A stretch of DNA of 64,000 bases from positions 61,023 through 125,022 of the forward strand of contig CAJCIP010000065.1 of assembly GCA_903970445.1 (NCBI GenBank), in the 5' to 3' direction. The position numbers and the translations under genes are program-made. Under the pieces are notes generated by a model. It was not told the DNA's origin and did not search any database. It worked only from the letters and a program-made list of their open reading frames with translations. Source of the stretch: Verrucomicrobia bacterium Tous-C9LFEB (GTDB lineage Bacteria > Acidobacteriota > Terriglobia > Terriglobales > Acidobacteriaceae). Shown here in pieces: positions 8,701 to 17,116 of this stretch; position 1 is the stretch's first letter, and each line of letters begins with the position of its first letter.

Positions 8701-10552
8701 TCCGCGCATCGATCTCGGCACGCAATTCTGCCACCCCGCTGCTCAGCACACCAGTGCGTTGCGGAGCCTCACCTTCCCAAAAAGGAATGCTCGGCGGCGC
8801 ACCGTGCGCATCTTCCACCAAGACCTTGCCCTGCGGATCAATGCGTTGAATGCGCCAGCTTGTGTTGCCCAACAGCACCACGTCTCCGGGGTGCGAGTCC
8901 ACCGCGAAGTGCTCATCGAGTGTCGCAATCTGCACGTTCTCCGGCTGCAGCATTACGGCAAACAAGCTTGTGTCTGGAATCGCGCCGCCGTTGGCAATCG
9001 CCGTCATGCGAGCGCCGCGCCGCGCATGCAACTGTCCCTGCACGCGATCGCGCAGCAAGTATGCGCCGTATCTTCCCCGAGAGCTCTCGATGCCGTTATG
9101 CAGCAGGCTAAGAACCTCATCGAACTGCAGACGGGTGAGATCGCGATACGGCCACGCGCGCGTGAACACGCGAAACAATGTTTCCTCATCCCAGCTTTCA
9201 GCGCCACACGCAGCTACCACCTGCTGCATCAACACATCGATCGGCGCGTCCGGAATCTCAAGCTGATCGAGCTCACCGACCGTCATCTTGCGCAGCAACG
9301 CGGCCTGCTCCATCAGGTCATCGCGCGTGAGTGCGAAGAAGCGCCCTTTGGGAATCGCGCCGCGCCAGTGTCCAGCGCGCCCCACGCGTTGCATAGCCAC
9401 GGCAACAGCGCGAGTCGTGGCAATCTGGCATACCAGATCGACATTGCCAATATCGATGCCGAGCTCCAGCGAGGCCGTCGCAATCAGGATGCGTATCTCG
9501 CCGTTCTTCAGTCGCTGTTCTGCATCCAGCCTTAGCGCACGCGACAGCGATCCGTGGTGCGCCGCAACTGCATCTTCGCCGAGACGCTCGGTAAGCTCGA
9601 AGCTGATCTTTTCCACCAACCGCCGCGTGTTCACAAACACCAACGTCGAGCGATGCTCCATCGCCATTCGCGCCAGCTTGTCGAACACTTCCTGCCACAT
9701 TGCTGTACTTGTGATGGAACTCAGTTCATCACTTGGCACTTCAATGGCGAGATCGAGCTGACGCCGCTGGCCCACTTGCACAATCGTCGCGGGCGCACGA
9801 TCTTCACTGCTCCCTACTAGAAAATCAGCAACCAGCGAGATCGGATTCTGCGTCGCCGAAAGTCCAATCCGCTGTGGCGCGCGGCTCATGCCTGCGAGCA
9901 TCGCTCCAGATGAGAGCCGGTTCTCGCCGCAAACCAGCGCGTCCAGCCGCTCCATGCTCAGTGCAAGATGTGATCCGCGCTTGTCGTCCGCGACCGCATG
10001 AATTTCATCGATGATCAGTGTCGAAACGCGCGTGAGGTTCTGCCGGCTCTTGCCCGCCGTTAACAGCAGGTACAGTGATTCCGGAGTCGTGACCAGAATG
10101 TGCGGCGGATGTCGCAGCATCCACACGCGGTCCTTCGTGGGCGTGTCTCCGGTGCGCACACCGGTGCGAATTTCGGGGCAAAGATAGCCGTGCTGCATCG
10201 CAAGCTGCTGAATCTCTCGCAGCGGTCCATCGAGATTCTTCTGGACATCGTTCGACAGCGCCTTCAGTGGCGACACATACACAACATGCGTGTGTCCATC
10301 GAGCCGGCCTTCGAGCGCCGCACGCAACAAGCCATCTATACAAACCAGAAACGCCGCCAGCGTCTTACCCGAGCCCGTCGGCGCGGAAATCAGCGTCGCT
10401 TCACCACGAAGAACTGCGGGCCATCCTGCAACCTGCGGCTCCGTTGGCGTGCCGAACTTCGCCGTGAACCACTCCTGCACCAGTGGATGTGCCCACGCCA
10501 ATGCTTCATGTACGGGCGTGATTTCTTCGGGCGCTAAGGGCAGGGCAGCCAT
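5789..10552 (-). CDS. lhr: Large ATP-dependent helicase Lhr (Lhr-Core plus C-terminal extension)
   Basis: 1587 residues, in the usual range for bacterial Lhr. Superfamily 2 motifs are visible: Walker A SAPTGSGKT (about 56-64), DEIH in LIIDEIHAV, GLSATQNP (motif III), TLVFVNTRR (motif IV), ATASLELGIDIG (motif V) and QRVGRAGH (motif VI). The winged-helix/beta-barrel region and the long Lhr C-terminal domain follow. It is a 3'-5' DNA translocase/RNA:DNA helicase associated with DNA repair. Two repeat-like sequences lie in frame inside the gene, at 8591-8617 and 6347-6380, where the protein is low-complexity (SNNNNSD; GPSPSAQDDK). They presumably fall in surface linkers. The downstream DUF5522 gene overlaps by 4 nt. 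Confidence 0.93.
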   Translation of the reverse strand: MAALPLAPEEITPVHEALAWAHPLVQEWFTAKFGTPTEPQVAGWPAVLRGEATLISAPTGSGKTLAAFLVCIDGLLRAALEGRLDGHTHVVYVSPLKALSNDVQKNLDGPLREIQQLAMQHGYLCPEIRTGVRTGDTPTKDRVWMLRHPPHILVTTPESLYLLLTAGKSRQNLTRVSTLIIDEIHAVADDKRGSHLALSMERLDALVCGENRLSSGAMLAGMSRAPQRIGLSATQNPISLVADFLVGSSEDRAPATIVQVGQRRQLDLAIEVPSDELSSITSTAMWQEVFDKLARMAMEHRSTLVFVNTRRLVEKISFELTERLGEDAVAAHHGSLSRALRLDAEQRLKNGEIRILIATASLELGIDIGNVDLVCQIATTRAVAVAMQRVGRAGHWRGAIPKGRFFALTRDDLMEQAALLRKMTVGELDQLEIPDAPIDVLMQQVVAACGAESWDEETLFRVFTRAWPYRDLTRLQFDEVLSLLHNGIESSRGRYGAYLLRDRVQGQLHARRGARMTAIANGGAIPDTSLFAVMLQPENVQIATLDEHFAVDSHPGDVVLLGNTSWRIQRIDPQGKVLVEDAHGAPPSIPFWEGEAPQRTGVLSSGVAELRAEIDARTRAVKPSDVGAMTAGDVEAHTSDLAGVGEKQIPCGDDNQESNNNNSDAEAQIADCMAWLQRECFVSEAGARQMVAYIVCGRAALGIVPTKTTIVAERFFDEGGGQQLILHAPFGGRLNKAWGLALRKRFCRGFNFELQAAATDNGINISLAEQHSFPLMDVFHFLSVNTARDLLEQASIPSPLFKNRWRWAAGRSLQLLRMQKGKRIAPAIQRTRSADLLASVFPHASACPETMTGDIEIPDHPLVREVMRDTLTEAMDIDGLNKLLEGIANGTITCVAIDTPVPSVFSHELVNAMPYAFLDEEDAAGRRTRAVSLRRALPDAVSEGAGRLDQSAIDAVRSQIWPDIRDEHEMHDLLLALVALPVAFIDAEVAGREQQTKHWPEFLARLQDDARAYLVELDGAPVWLAAERLRDAGLLWPDAALPAPMCAGEGVAPLVIGGTEERPAQMVSPRDAATTRLVQGWLQVLGPATSARLSAIVHLHPHSILQALLGMEMQGLAMRGVMEFAKPADDAQFEMEWCERRILQRIHRMTLAGLRKAVEPVAPNVFMRWLLEWQHVAAGAQLSGEEGVLAAIEQLEGFEAPAAEWERTLLPARVAGYDPQWLDNLCLAGVIGWGRISPHPAWLGDAGGAPRRVIPTSAAPVTFYLRESSEWLHAALEAKCVDDRVLEQSLSEEARKVRTLLHERGAAFTADLQRLSGLTKLQTTTALWELATAGLASADGWDQMRAMMDQRRKSVAVAQTPVVSLRKRAAARTTAGRWSLLCESGGMDGRTKAGPSPSAQDDKRDRSAVQQEAITRAKRNDAAMEAHARILLCRYGVLFRELLTRESNAPKWRDLAPLLRRMEARGEIRGGRFVSGAFGEQFAVPEAVDGLRKARREAAERATEEPVTIAAADPLNLIGIMVPGDRIAAIPGREVLFANGCAIDSSVEAVSAQPIRVKRTRSIADILRTEAVPVRSVARESSPGLFS
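6347..6380. repeat. GTCATCCTGAGC-type dispersed repeat inside lhr
   Basis: The + strand reads GTCATCCTGAGCCGAAGG, then CGAAGGACCTGCTTTT. It is the same element as at 32128 and 32803 in nrdJ and resembles the intergenic copy at 52021. In Lhr it encodes residues of roughly 1392-1403 in a low-complexity linker. Confidence 0.7.
8591..8617. repeat. GTCATCCCC-type dispersed repeat inside lhr
   Basis: The + strand reads GTCATCCCCGCAGGGGATCT then GCTTCTC. It contains the small palindrome ATCCCC-GCA-GGGGAT. It is the same type as 31437-31466 in nrdJ (GTCATCCCCGGAACGGGGAT then CTGCG). In Lhr it encodes about residues 646-655, next to an asparagine run. Confidence 0.65.
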
Positions 10553-10627
10553 GCCGTATTGTAGCGCCGCTGTTCGCCGCTTCTTCGCTCTTGCGGATTG
10601 TGTACGATTCTCTCTGCGCCGCGAACG

Positions 10628-12496
10628 CTATGCAAGCCGCGTATACAGCGAATAGCTATGGTCGCCAAGTTCCGTGACGGGCACGAACGTCCTGGCTGCA
10701 CCGCTTGAACGCACGGTCCACTCCCGTGCACCTGTTCGCTCAGCCTTCAGCAAGGCGTCTTGAGAGACGTTGATCGGGCCACTTTCTCCTGACGCTTTCA
10801 AAGGGAACAGAGCGAGCGGGCCAAACATCAGTGCAACCACGTTCGGCTGCGCTGAGCCGCCGTTCGCAGGGAGCTCCTCCAACCGCAGCGACATCGGCAG
10901 CTTCAGCTCGACGACATCGCCCTGCTTCCATGTCCGGCGCACACTTGCGAATGCCTTGTTGACCTTCAACATTTCCGGCCTTCCGTTCACATGGAGCGAC
11001 GCACCGTCCGTCCAAGAAGGCACACGAAGGTTCATCGTGAAACTGGCTGGCCGGCTAGCATTCACCTCCAACCTGACGACATCTGTGTCTGGATATGTAC
11101 CCACCTGCTTCACGGACACCGCGGTGCCGCCTTCGTTCCATCGGGCCTCGGATGGCTGGTACAGAGTGACCCAAACCGCGCCCGGTTCACGCAGGTACGT
11201 GTTGATGCCGTAGTCAGCAACCACCTGTGGCAACGTACCCGCGCAGCATGGCCAGCGATGCAGGGAGTACACCCGCTTCGCATCGTAGTTGTAGTCCGCG
11301 CTGTAGAACGTTCGCCCGTCCGCCTGCAACGGCAGCACGCCGAGCAGAGCATTCAGCAGCACGCGCTCCATGCTGTCGCCGTATTTAGCATCACGCGTCG
11401 CACGCAATAGATAGCGGGTCAGCTTCAGGTGCGCATAGCCACCACAAGGCACTTCAAAGCTCGCATGGCTTGCCGTCAAGCTCTTTGCGAGCATGTCATA
11501 GCCCGGCCTGCCGAGCGTCTCCTCGGGTCCCCATCCGCCCGTCGCAAAGCTCTGCTGCTGCAAGAACTCAAAGGCGTTGATTGCTGACCGTAGATGCATG
11601 CGGCTTCCATCCACGAAGTACGCCTGCATCCCAGAACACAGTGCATTCACATGGCTGTACGCGTGGCGGTCGCTCAACGCATTCACGCCGCGCGACAGCG
11701 GCTCGAAGAAGCCGTCATTCAGCAGATACGTTTGCGCCAGCTCGTGGTGTCGTTCACCCGCACCCATCGCGCCAAGCAAGTACTGATTCTCTGAAAGCGT
11801 GTAATGCTCGTCCCACATCCACGAGGCATCTTTGCCCATACGCCATTGCAGGTCGCGCTCCATCGCATGGCCCGGCATGGAAGGCAGGGCCGCATCCGTG
11901 ACACGCTCCAGCGTGGAAAACGAGTGCGGATCATTCAGCAGGCGATGCGTATCCATGAGTCCGCACGCCAGCTTGTCGTAGGTGTAGCTCGGAAAGCGCG
12001 TCTGCTCAAAGAACGCGGGTGTCACGGCGGAGCTCAGAGCCTCTGTAAGCCGCAACGCTTTGGCTCGCAGTTCAGGCTCGCCTGCACCGCCGCCGGCGCT
12101 TCCACTCGCGTCCAGCCGGGCCATCGCAGAAATCCACTGTCCCAATGAGTGGCCTGGGCAGAAGCCGGCGTCATCATGGTGGTAGTCGTACTCCGGCTTC
12201 CACTCATACCATCCGCCGAGGCTCGCGCCTGGCGCAGGTTTCCCAGCCATCTGCAGGAAGGGCTGCAATAAGCTGTCTTCGCGAAAGCCGCTGAGAATGC
12301 CGCACACGTTTGCTCGCTGCGCCGCCTGATTTACCCCTGTCACCGCAACCTGGTCGTAGCGAAACTCCTCGAGCGGCACTAAGCTCGATGATGAATCCGG
12401 CTCTGCCAAAGCCGCGACATTACCCGGTAGTGTGGCCGCAAGCCCCACAGCCGCCGAGCCCATCAGGAGGTCTCTTCGCGTTAATCTTTTCGCCAT
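10628..12496 (-). CDS. Tat-exported GH127-family (DUF1680) glycoside hydrolase, probable beta-L-arabinofuranosidase
   Basis: 622 residues from the ATG at 12496. The start is chosen because it is followed directly by a twin-arginine signal (TRRDLL, residues 6-11, then a hydrophobic stretch ending near NVAALA). The open frame continues upstream, but it overlaps the real gene on the other strand. The (alpha/alpha)6-barrel family is recognised from GRPGYDML, the LKLTRYLL helix and WPCCAGT. The zinc/catalytic cysteine pair is C417-C418, and C351 matches the other zinc cysteine. The expected Glu in E-x-C is displaced one residue (E348-V-P-C351). Known members remove L-arabinofuranose from plant glycans, acting here in the periplasm. 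Confidence 0.85.
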   Translation of the reverse strand: MAKRLTRRDLLMGSAAVGLAATLPGNVAALAEPDSSSSLVPLEEFRYDQVAVTGVNQAAQRANVCGILSGFREDSLLQPFLQMAGKPAPGASLGGWYEWKPEYDYHHDDAGFCPGHSLGQWISAMARLDASGSAGGGAGEPELRAKALRLTEALSSAVTPAFFEQTRFPSYTYDKLACGLMDTHRLLNDPHSFSTLERVTDAALPSMPGHAMERDLQWRMGKDASWMWDEHYTLSENQYLLGAMGAGERHHELAQTYLLNDGFFEPLSRGVNALSDRHAYSHVNALCSGMQAYFVDGSRMHLRSAINAFEFLQQQSFATGGWGPEETLGRPGYDMLAKSLTASHASFEVPCGGYAHLKLTRYLLRATRDAKYGDSMERVLLNALLGVLPLQADGRTFYSADYNYDAKRVYSLHRWPCCAGTLPQVVADYGINTYLREPGAVWVTLYQPSEARWNEGGTAVSVKQVGTYPDTDVVRLEVNASRPASFTMNLRVPSWTDGASLHVNGRPEMLKVNKAFASVRRTWKQGDVVELKLPMSLRLEELPANGGSAQPNVVALMFGPLALFPLKASGESGPINVSQDALLKAERTGAREWTVRSSGAARTFVPVTELGDHSYSLYTRLA

Positions 12497-12619
12497 ACGT
12501 CCAACACCGTGCAGCCAAGCTTCGGCTTTCACTGCCGCAATCGTCAACAGTCCACCCATCCTCTTTGCGCTTCTCCGGTGTCTAATATTTAGCAAGACGC
12601 GGAAGGGACCACTGCAGCC

Positions 12620-13120
12620 ATGTTGATTGACGCACCTGCCTACGACGAAAAAAGCGAAAAGCTGAAGATGAACCTGCTGATCGGCACAGGCGTGCTGGTC
12701 GCGCTGCTGGTAGTTCTCGCGTTTGCAGGTTTCATCCTCGGCCACGGTTGGCTCTTCACGAACCTGGGCGCTGAGCACAACGTCAACAACTTCTTCAAAG
12801 CTATCGAGGCGAAGCAGTACGCCAAGGCCTACGGCATTTACTACAACGATGCTGACTGGCAGCAGCATCCGGGTAAGTACTCCAACTACCCGCTGGAGCG
12901 CTTTACCGAGGATTGGACGACAGAGTCGCCGGTGAATGCACCCATTACAGAGCATCACGTCGATATATCAAAGACTGACGGCTCCGGCATGTTTGGCTCC
13001 GGCATCATTGTGGCCGTGCGCGTGAATGGAACTCATAAGATCTTCATGTTCCAGAACCGCGCAGACGGAACACTCGTCTACCCCGCCATGCACGTGCTGC
13101 AGTACGGTGATGACCGCTAA
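12620..13120 (+). CDS. Small membrane-anchored protein of unknown function
   Basis: 166 residues. One strong transmembrane helix (about residues 20-43, LLIGTGVLVALLVVLAFAGFI) follows a charged cytoplasmic N-terminus. The roughly 120-residue extracytoplasmic domain begins with HNVNNFFKAIEAKQYAKAYGIYY, a helical pattern like the NTF2-like/DUF4864 type of single-domain exported proteins. I do not recognise a specific function. It is divergent from the GH127 gene, with start codons 123 nt apart. Confidence 0.7.
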   Translation: MLIDAPAYDEKSEKLKMNLLIGTGVLVALLVVLAFAGFILGHGWLFTNLGAEHNVNNFFKAIEAKQYAKAYGIYYNDADWQQHPGKYSNYPLERFTEDWTTESPVNAPITEHHVDISKTDGSGMFGSGIIVAVRVNGTHKIFMFQNRADGTLVYPAMHVLQYGDDR

Positions 13121-13335
13121 GCCCAGCCGCAGGATATGTCATCGCGCCTAATTCGCGGGACATTGGCAATCCCACGAATGGTCAACCCTCGCCCTGCAAT
13201 AGAGTAAGCAGCGCCGCGAAAGTAACGACACCTCCCACCGTTGGGTAATTACTTACCGCTGGTCAAAACGTGGGATTCACCCGTGATATCCCCTTCGATA
13301 TCGTCGGAGATGTCGCTGGTCGGAGATATCACATC

Positions 13336-13860
13336 GTGCTTCGTCGCTGGAAACTACGTCTGCTTCATAAGTTCAATTCCCGCCGCCGTGCGGCTGCCCG
13401 CTGGAAGGCGCTCGTGCAGCACCAGGAAGAGGGTCAGTCTGCTGTCGAGCTTGCACTTTGCCTGCCCATCATGCTGCTCGTCGTGACGGGCATCACGACG
13501 TTTGGCGTGGCCATGAACAACTACATCCTGCTCACCAATTCCACCAACTCCGGTGCGCGCATGGTCGCGCTCAGCCGCGGCGCCAGCACTGATCCGTGCT
13601 CTGATCTCTCGAAAACCGTAAGCACGTCGGCTCCCTTGCTCAAATCGTCGAACCTGATCTACTCGCTTGCGATCACGCCTTCTGGCAGTTCTTCCACGAC
13701 GACCTACACGGGGACTTCCTGCACCAGTGCGGCAGCGGCGCTCACCCAGAACGCCACTGCCAAGGTGACCGTAACCTATCCCTGCAATCTTCAGGTCTAC
13801 GGCAAGAACCTCATACCGAATTGCAGCATGCAGGGGGTTGATGCGGAGCTGGTACAGTGA
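13336..13860 (+). CDS. TadE-like pseudopilin/pilus-assembly protein
   Basis: 174 residues from GTG 13336, chosen because GGAG lies 11 nt upstream and the protein then begins with a basic stretch; GTG 13270 would add 22 residues with no ribosome-binding site. The TadE hallmark is GQSAVELALCLPIMLLVVTGITTFG: a Glu in the first turns of a single hydrophobic helix, preceded by a Gly-Gln cleavage-like site. The rest is a Ser/Thr-rich exported domain with paired cysteines. It overlaps the following TadG-like gene by 4 nt (GTGA). No TadA/B/C secretion genes are nearby. Confidence 0.8.
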   Translation: MLRRWKLRLLHKFNSRRRAAARWKALVQHQEEGQSAVELALCLPIMLLVVTGITTFGVAMNNYILLTNSTNSGARMVALSRGASTDPCSDLSKTVSTSAPLLKSSNLIYSLAITPSGSSSTTTYTGTSCTSAAAALTQNATAKVTVTYPCNLQVYGKNLIPNCSMQGVDAELVQ

Positions 13861-15278
13861 CAAGATTTTCATCCTCTGCATGCTGCTTTCTTCGCGCAGA
13901 GCAGGGCCAAACAACCGTTATGCTTTGCGCGATGATGGTCATGCTCCTCGGCATGACCGGGCTTACCCTCGACGTTGGAAAGGCGCTCTTCACCTATAAG
14001 GTGCTGCAAGCTACCACCGATGCAGCAGCCCTCGCAGGAGCTTCCGCTCTGCCCAGCAGTTCTGCAACCACAACGGCCACTCAATACAGTGCGGTTGCGG
14101 GAAACCTGAACGCACGCGCCAACCTACCAAACGTCAGCATGGTTTCGGGTTACCCGAAGATTAAGTGCCTGAACACGATTACCAACGCCGGCATTACCTG
14201 TGGCACGCCTGCAAATGGCAATGCGCTGCAAGTGAAGCAGAGCATTGCCATTCCACTCACCTTTATGAAGGTGCTCGGATTCAGCCAGCTCACCATGACC
14301 GCCTCGGCCACCGCTGCGGCAAAGGGTGCGCAAAGAGCACCCTATAACGTGGCGCTCATCGTGGACAGCACAGGTTCCATGGGCAGCACGGACTCTGACA
14401 GCCAGTGCAACACCACTCGACTTGCCTGCGCGCTTGCAGGTATTCAGGTCCTGCTACAAAACCTTTCGCCGTGCTCGCCCAATCTAGCCACATGCGGCGC
14501 GGTCTCAAACGGCAATGTCAGCAATCCTTATGACCGGGTAGCACTTTATACGTTCCCATCGCTGTACAGTTCCACCGACGTGCAGCATGAGTATGACAGC
14601 AGCGGTACCACGCCGCAGGTGAACTACTACACGGACGGCAGTACCGGGCAGTACACCGGTCCCGCCTCCATCTATAAGATTCTTGACTATTCGAGCGATT
14701 ACAAAACCAGCGCCAGCACAACCACTCTCAATCCGAACTCGAATCTGGTGAAAGCCATTGGTGGTGTTCCAAACTGCCCCGGCATGCAGCCGCTGGAAAT
14801 GTATACCTACATCGCTGGAGTGATCTACACCGCTGGGCTTGACCTCATCAACCTGGACAATTCCGACTCAACCCATAAGGGTGTCGTCGTTGTCCTGACT
14901 GATGGAGACATGAACACGCCGGCGAAGTACATGCCAAATGCCGATCCTAGTTCGGGCAGTTACGCCTCAAGCGTCAAGCAGTGCGCCCAAGCTGACGCTC
15001 TTGCCGCCTACGCGAATTACTACAACGTGCGGGTATACGCAGTCGCCTATGGCGCCACGGACTCCGGCTGCTCTACCGACACCAGCGGCATTACTCCCTG
15101 CCAGGACGTACAGGCCCTTGCTTCTTCACCGGATTATTTCTATTCCGACTACACCTCTACCGGTGGCGCCAGCGATTGCATCTCCGCCTCGCATCCCTCT
15201 TCCAACCTGAATCAGATCTTCACGCAGATCGCGAACAGCCTTTCCACGGGCCGCCTCATCCCTGACAACACAACTTAA
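13857..15278 (+). CDS. TadG-like protein with von Willebrand factor A domain
   Basis: 473 residues, GTG start overlapping the TadE stop by 4 nt. The N-terminal TadE/G-type helix (EQGQTTVMLCAMMVMLLGMTG, residues 17-37) precedes a DVGKALFTYKVLQATTDAAALAGA segment, the classic Tad/RcpG-like opening. A VWA domain starts near residue 165 with a complete metal-site motif, IVDSTGSMGS (DxSxS-like), and continues with VVVLTDGDMNTP. It probably forms part of a surface or adhesive assembly anchored in the inner membrane. A good terminator follows at 15398-15417. Confidence 0.85.
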   Translation: MTRFSSSACCFLRAEQGQTTVMLCAMMVMLLGMTGLTLDVGKALFTYKVLQATTDAAALAGASALPSSSATTTATQYSAVAGNLNARANLPNVSMVSGYPKIKCLNTITNAGITCGTPANGNALQVKQSIAIPLTFMKVLGFSQLTMTASATAAAKGAQRAPYNVALIVDSTGSMGSTDSDSQCNTTRLACALAGIQVLLQNLSPCSPNLATCGAVSNGNVSNPYDRVALYTFPSLYSSTDVQHEYDSSGTTPQVNYYTDGSTGQYTGPASIYKILDYSSDYKTSASTTTLNPNSNLVKAIGGVPNCPGMQPLEMYTYIAGVIYTAGLDLINLDNSDSTHKGVVVVLTDGDMNTPAKYMPNADPSSGSYASSVKQCAQADALAAYANYYNVRVYAVAYGATDSGCSTDTSGITPCQDVQALASSPDYFYSDYTSTGGASDCISASHPSSNLNQIFTQIANSLSTGRLIPDNTT

Positions 15279-15397
15279 TCAAGGCACTCTAATTCAAGCA
15301 GCAAGAAAGATAGACAAGGACGCGTGGTTATCGTGCGCTTCTTTTGCAGATCGTCACTCGCTCATGGAGAATGCTCCAGGATCTAATACGCAAGAAA

Positions 15398-15417
15398 AGA
15401 GCCCCTAGGGGCTCTTT
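15398..15417 (+). terminator. Rho-independent terminator after the Tad genes
   Basis: AGAGCCCC-TA-GGGGCTCT is a perfect 8-bp stem with a 2-nt centre, followed by TT. A-rich sequence on the other side means it could also act on transcripts from the minus-strand tRNA at 15447. Confidence 0.75.
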
Positions 15418-15441
15418 CTATTCACTAACCACTATTCACTG
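15417..15441. repeat. TTCACT-type simple dispersed repeat
   Basis: CTATTCACTAACCACTATTC followed by ACTG. The same TTCACT/CCACTA mixture occurs at 5577-5606 and, longer, at 26461-26496. All three are intergenic and just downstream of genes. Confidence 0.55.
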
Positions 15442-15446
15442 CAATT

Positions 15447-15522
<76 letters not shown>

Positions 15523-15612
15523 TTCCGAGCAATCGGAATTGCTGTGACACGCATGAGACCGGCTCAAGTGAGTATAACGAACGGTCATCTGTGACGAGTT
15601 GCAGCCCTCTTC

Positions 15613-16341
15613 CTACCAGGGAATCTCCGCGCCGGTCTCAAGAAACTTGCCTGTAACTGGTGCCTCCATCAGCGCTACGCGAACGATCTCAGCAGCGCCT
15701 TCTTCCAGAGTCTGAGGCCCGCTGTTGCCGTTCAGGTCCGTTGCCGTGTACCCGGGGTTCACCGAGTTCACCGCAATGCTCCCATCGCGGAACTCATATG
15801 CGAGCTGCATGGTGAACATATTCAGCGCAGCCTTCGATGCGCAATAGGCAAGCACCTTCACCGGAGCGTACTTCCAGTTCGGGTCAGTCTGCTGGCTGAT
15901 CGAGCCAAGCTCGCTGGAGACGTTGATGATCTGTGCCTTGCCGGCAGCCTGAAGCAGCGGCAGCATCGCCTGCGTCACCGCGACAGTGCCCACATAGTTC
16001 GTCTTCATTACCGCCTCCACAATCTCGACGTTCACCTTGCTCGGTGGGCCATCGCCCTTGCCTGCGATGGCAGCATTGTTCACCAGGAGATCGAGCTTGC
16101 TGAACTGCTTCTTGATGGCTTCAGCCGCTGTGCGCGCGCTTTCCGGCGAGTCAAGATCAACGTGAATGAACTGCACATCGAGACCTTCTGCCTGCAACTT
16201 CGCAGCAGCCTGCGTCCCAAGCTCTTCTTTGCGCGCACCGGCGAGCACTGTCCATCCAGCCTTCGCAATCTGTCTTGCGACCTCGAAGCCGATACCCTTG
16301 TTTGCTCCGGTAATCAGTGCAACTTTCTTTGTCTCTTCCAT
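15613..16341 (-). CDS. Short-chain dehydrogenase/reductase
   Basis: 242 residues, a complete classical SDR. The cofactor motif is TGANKGIG (11-18), with NNAA around 88-91, Ser142/143, and the catalytic Y166-x3-K170 (YCASK). A basic residue pattern after beta-2 (GARKEE) suggests NADP(H). The overall pattern resembles the plant-type salutaridine/carbonyl-reductase-like SDRs common in soil bacteria. The substrate is unknown. It is divergent from the signal-peptide gene at 16488. Confidence 0.9.
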   Translation of the reverse strand: MEETKKVALITGANKGIGFEVARQIAKAGWTVLAGARKEELGTQAAAKLQAEGLDVQFIHVDLDSPESARTAAEAIKKQFSKLDLLVNNAAIAGKGDGPPSKVNVEIVEAVMKTNYVGTVAVTQAMLPLLQAAGKAQIINVSSELGSISQQTDPNWKYAPVKVLAYCASKAALNMFTMQLAYEFRDGSIAVNSVNPGYTATDLNGNSGPQTLEEGAAEIVRVALMEAPVTGKFLETGAEIPW

Positions 16342-16487
16342 TGCTTTCTCCTAAGCTGGTGATGCGAAGTACGTTCTGGTTCCTTCACGTATGCCAGGCA
16401 GCTCTACTTGAATTGGAGTCTGCAGCGTTAGCTTTGTATTCAGATTGATTTGAGACCGCACGACTGACTGATGAGGAAGATAGAGAC

Positions 16488-17033
16488 ATGAAAGCTACCA
16501 AGTGGATCGCTATTGTGGTCATCGCTGCAGGCATAACCCTTGTATCTGGCGCACAGGACGCTGCTGCAAAGCCACACCCCGATGGACACGTGCACAAACT
16601 GGGTCCGGCTTCCACTACGTTGACGGTGACTGTCGACGGTAAAGCGAAGCAGTTCACGATGGTTGATTTGCAGGCGATGCCTCAGGAAGATGTCACCGTC
16701 TTTGACAAGAGAGCCAAGCGCGACATGGTGTGGAGCGGGCCATCACTCGCCACAATCTTCGCTGCTTCCGGAATGCCGTTCAGTGCGGAAACCGAACGCG
16801 AAATCCTTCGCAAGTACGTCGTTGCGACTGGCACAGATGGCTATATGGTCGTCTCGTCAGCAGGCGAGTTGATCGAAGCGTTCTCAGGCATCAGCAACAT
16901 CATCGCAATCAAGCGCGACGGCCAGCCGCTTGGACCCATCGGCGAGTTTGCTCTGTTCAACAATCAGGACAAAATGCCGGCTCGCCATGTCAGCAATCTC
17001 GTTACTCTGGAAGTAAAAACAGCAGGGCATTAG
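16488..17033 (+). CDS. Exported molybdopterin-fold (sulfite-oxidase-like) domain protein
   Basis: 181 residues. The signal peptide is about residues 1-27 (KWIAIVVIAAGITLVSGA). The remaining domain resembles the small oxidoreductase-molybdopterin-binding fold: TLTVTVDGKAKQFTMVDLQAMP, then W-x-GPSLATIFAASG, DGYMVVSSAGEL, and a closing GPIGEFALFNNQDKMPARHVSNLVTLEV. The Moco-coordinating cysteine of true sulfite oxidases is not visible, so it may be a non-enzymatic or substrate-binding variant. The gene stands alone. Confidence 0.7.
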   Translation: MKATKWIAIVVIAAGITLVSGAQDAAAKPHPDGHVHKLGPASTTLTVTVDGKAKQFTMVDLQAMPQEDVTVFDKRAKRDMVWSGPSLATIFAASGMPFSAETEREILRKYVVATGTDGYMVVSSAGELIEAFSGISNIIAIKRDGQPLGPIGEFALFNNQDKMPARHVSNLVTLEVKTAGH

Positions 17034-17049
17034 GCCCAAATATCTCTTA

Positions 17050-17074
17050 GCACCATCCTTGGTGCAAGTTGACA
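17050..17074 (+). promoter_or_regulatory. Candidate operator/promoter of the imuA-imuB-dnaE2 cassette
   Basis: A perfect inverted repeat GCACCA-TCCT-TGGTGC (17050-17065) is followed 3 nt later by TTGACA (17069-17074), a consensus -35. The -10 is weak (GAAGAT near 17094). The palindrome has no T-run, so it is not a typical terminator of the preceding gene. Placement next to the -35 fits a repressor site such as LexA, but it is not a known LexA consensus and this is inference. Confidence 0.4.
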
Positions 17075-17116
17075 CAACCATGTGCACTTAGGCGAAGATA
17101 AGGCGAAGGTGCTGCC

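Noticed and set aside
12497..12958. N-terminal extension of the GH127 frame
   Set aside because: It overlaps the real membrane-protein gene on the other strand, and a Tat signal begins exactly at ATG 12496.
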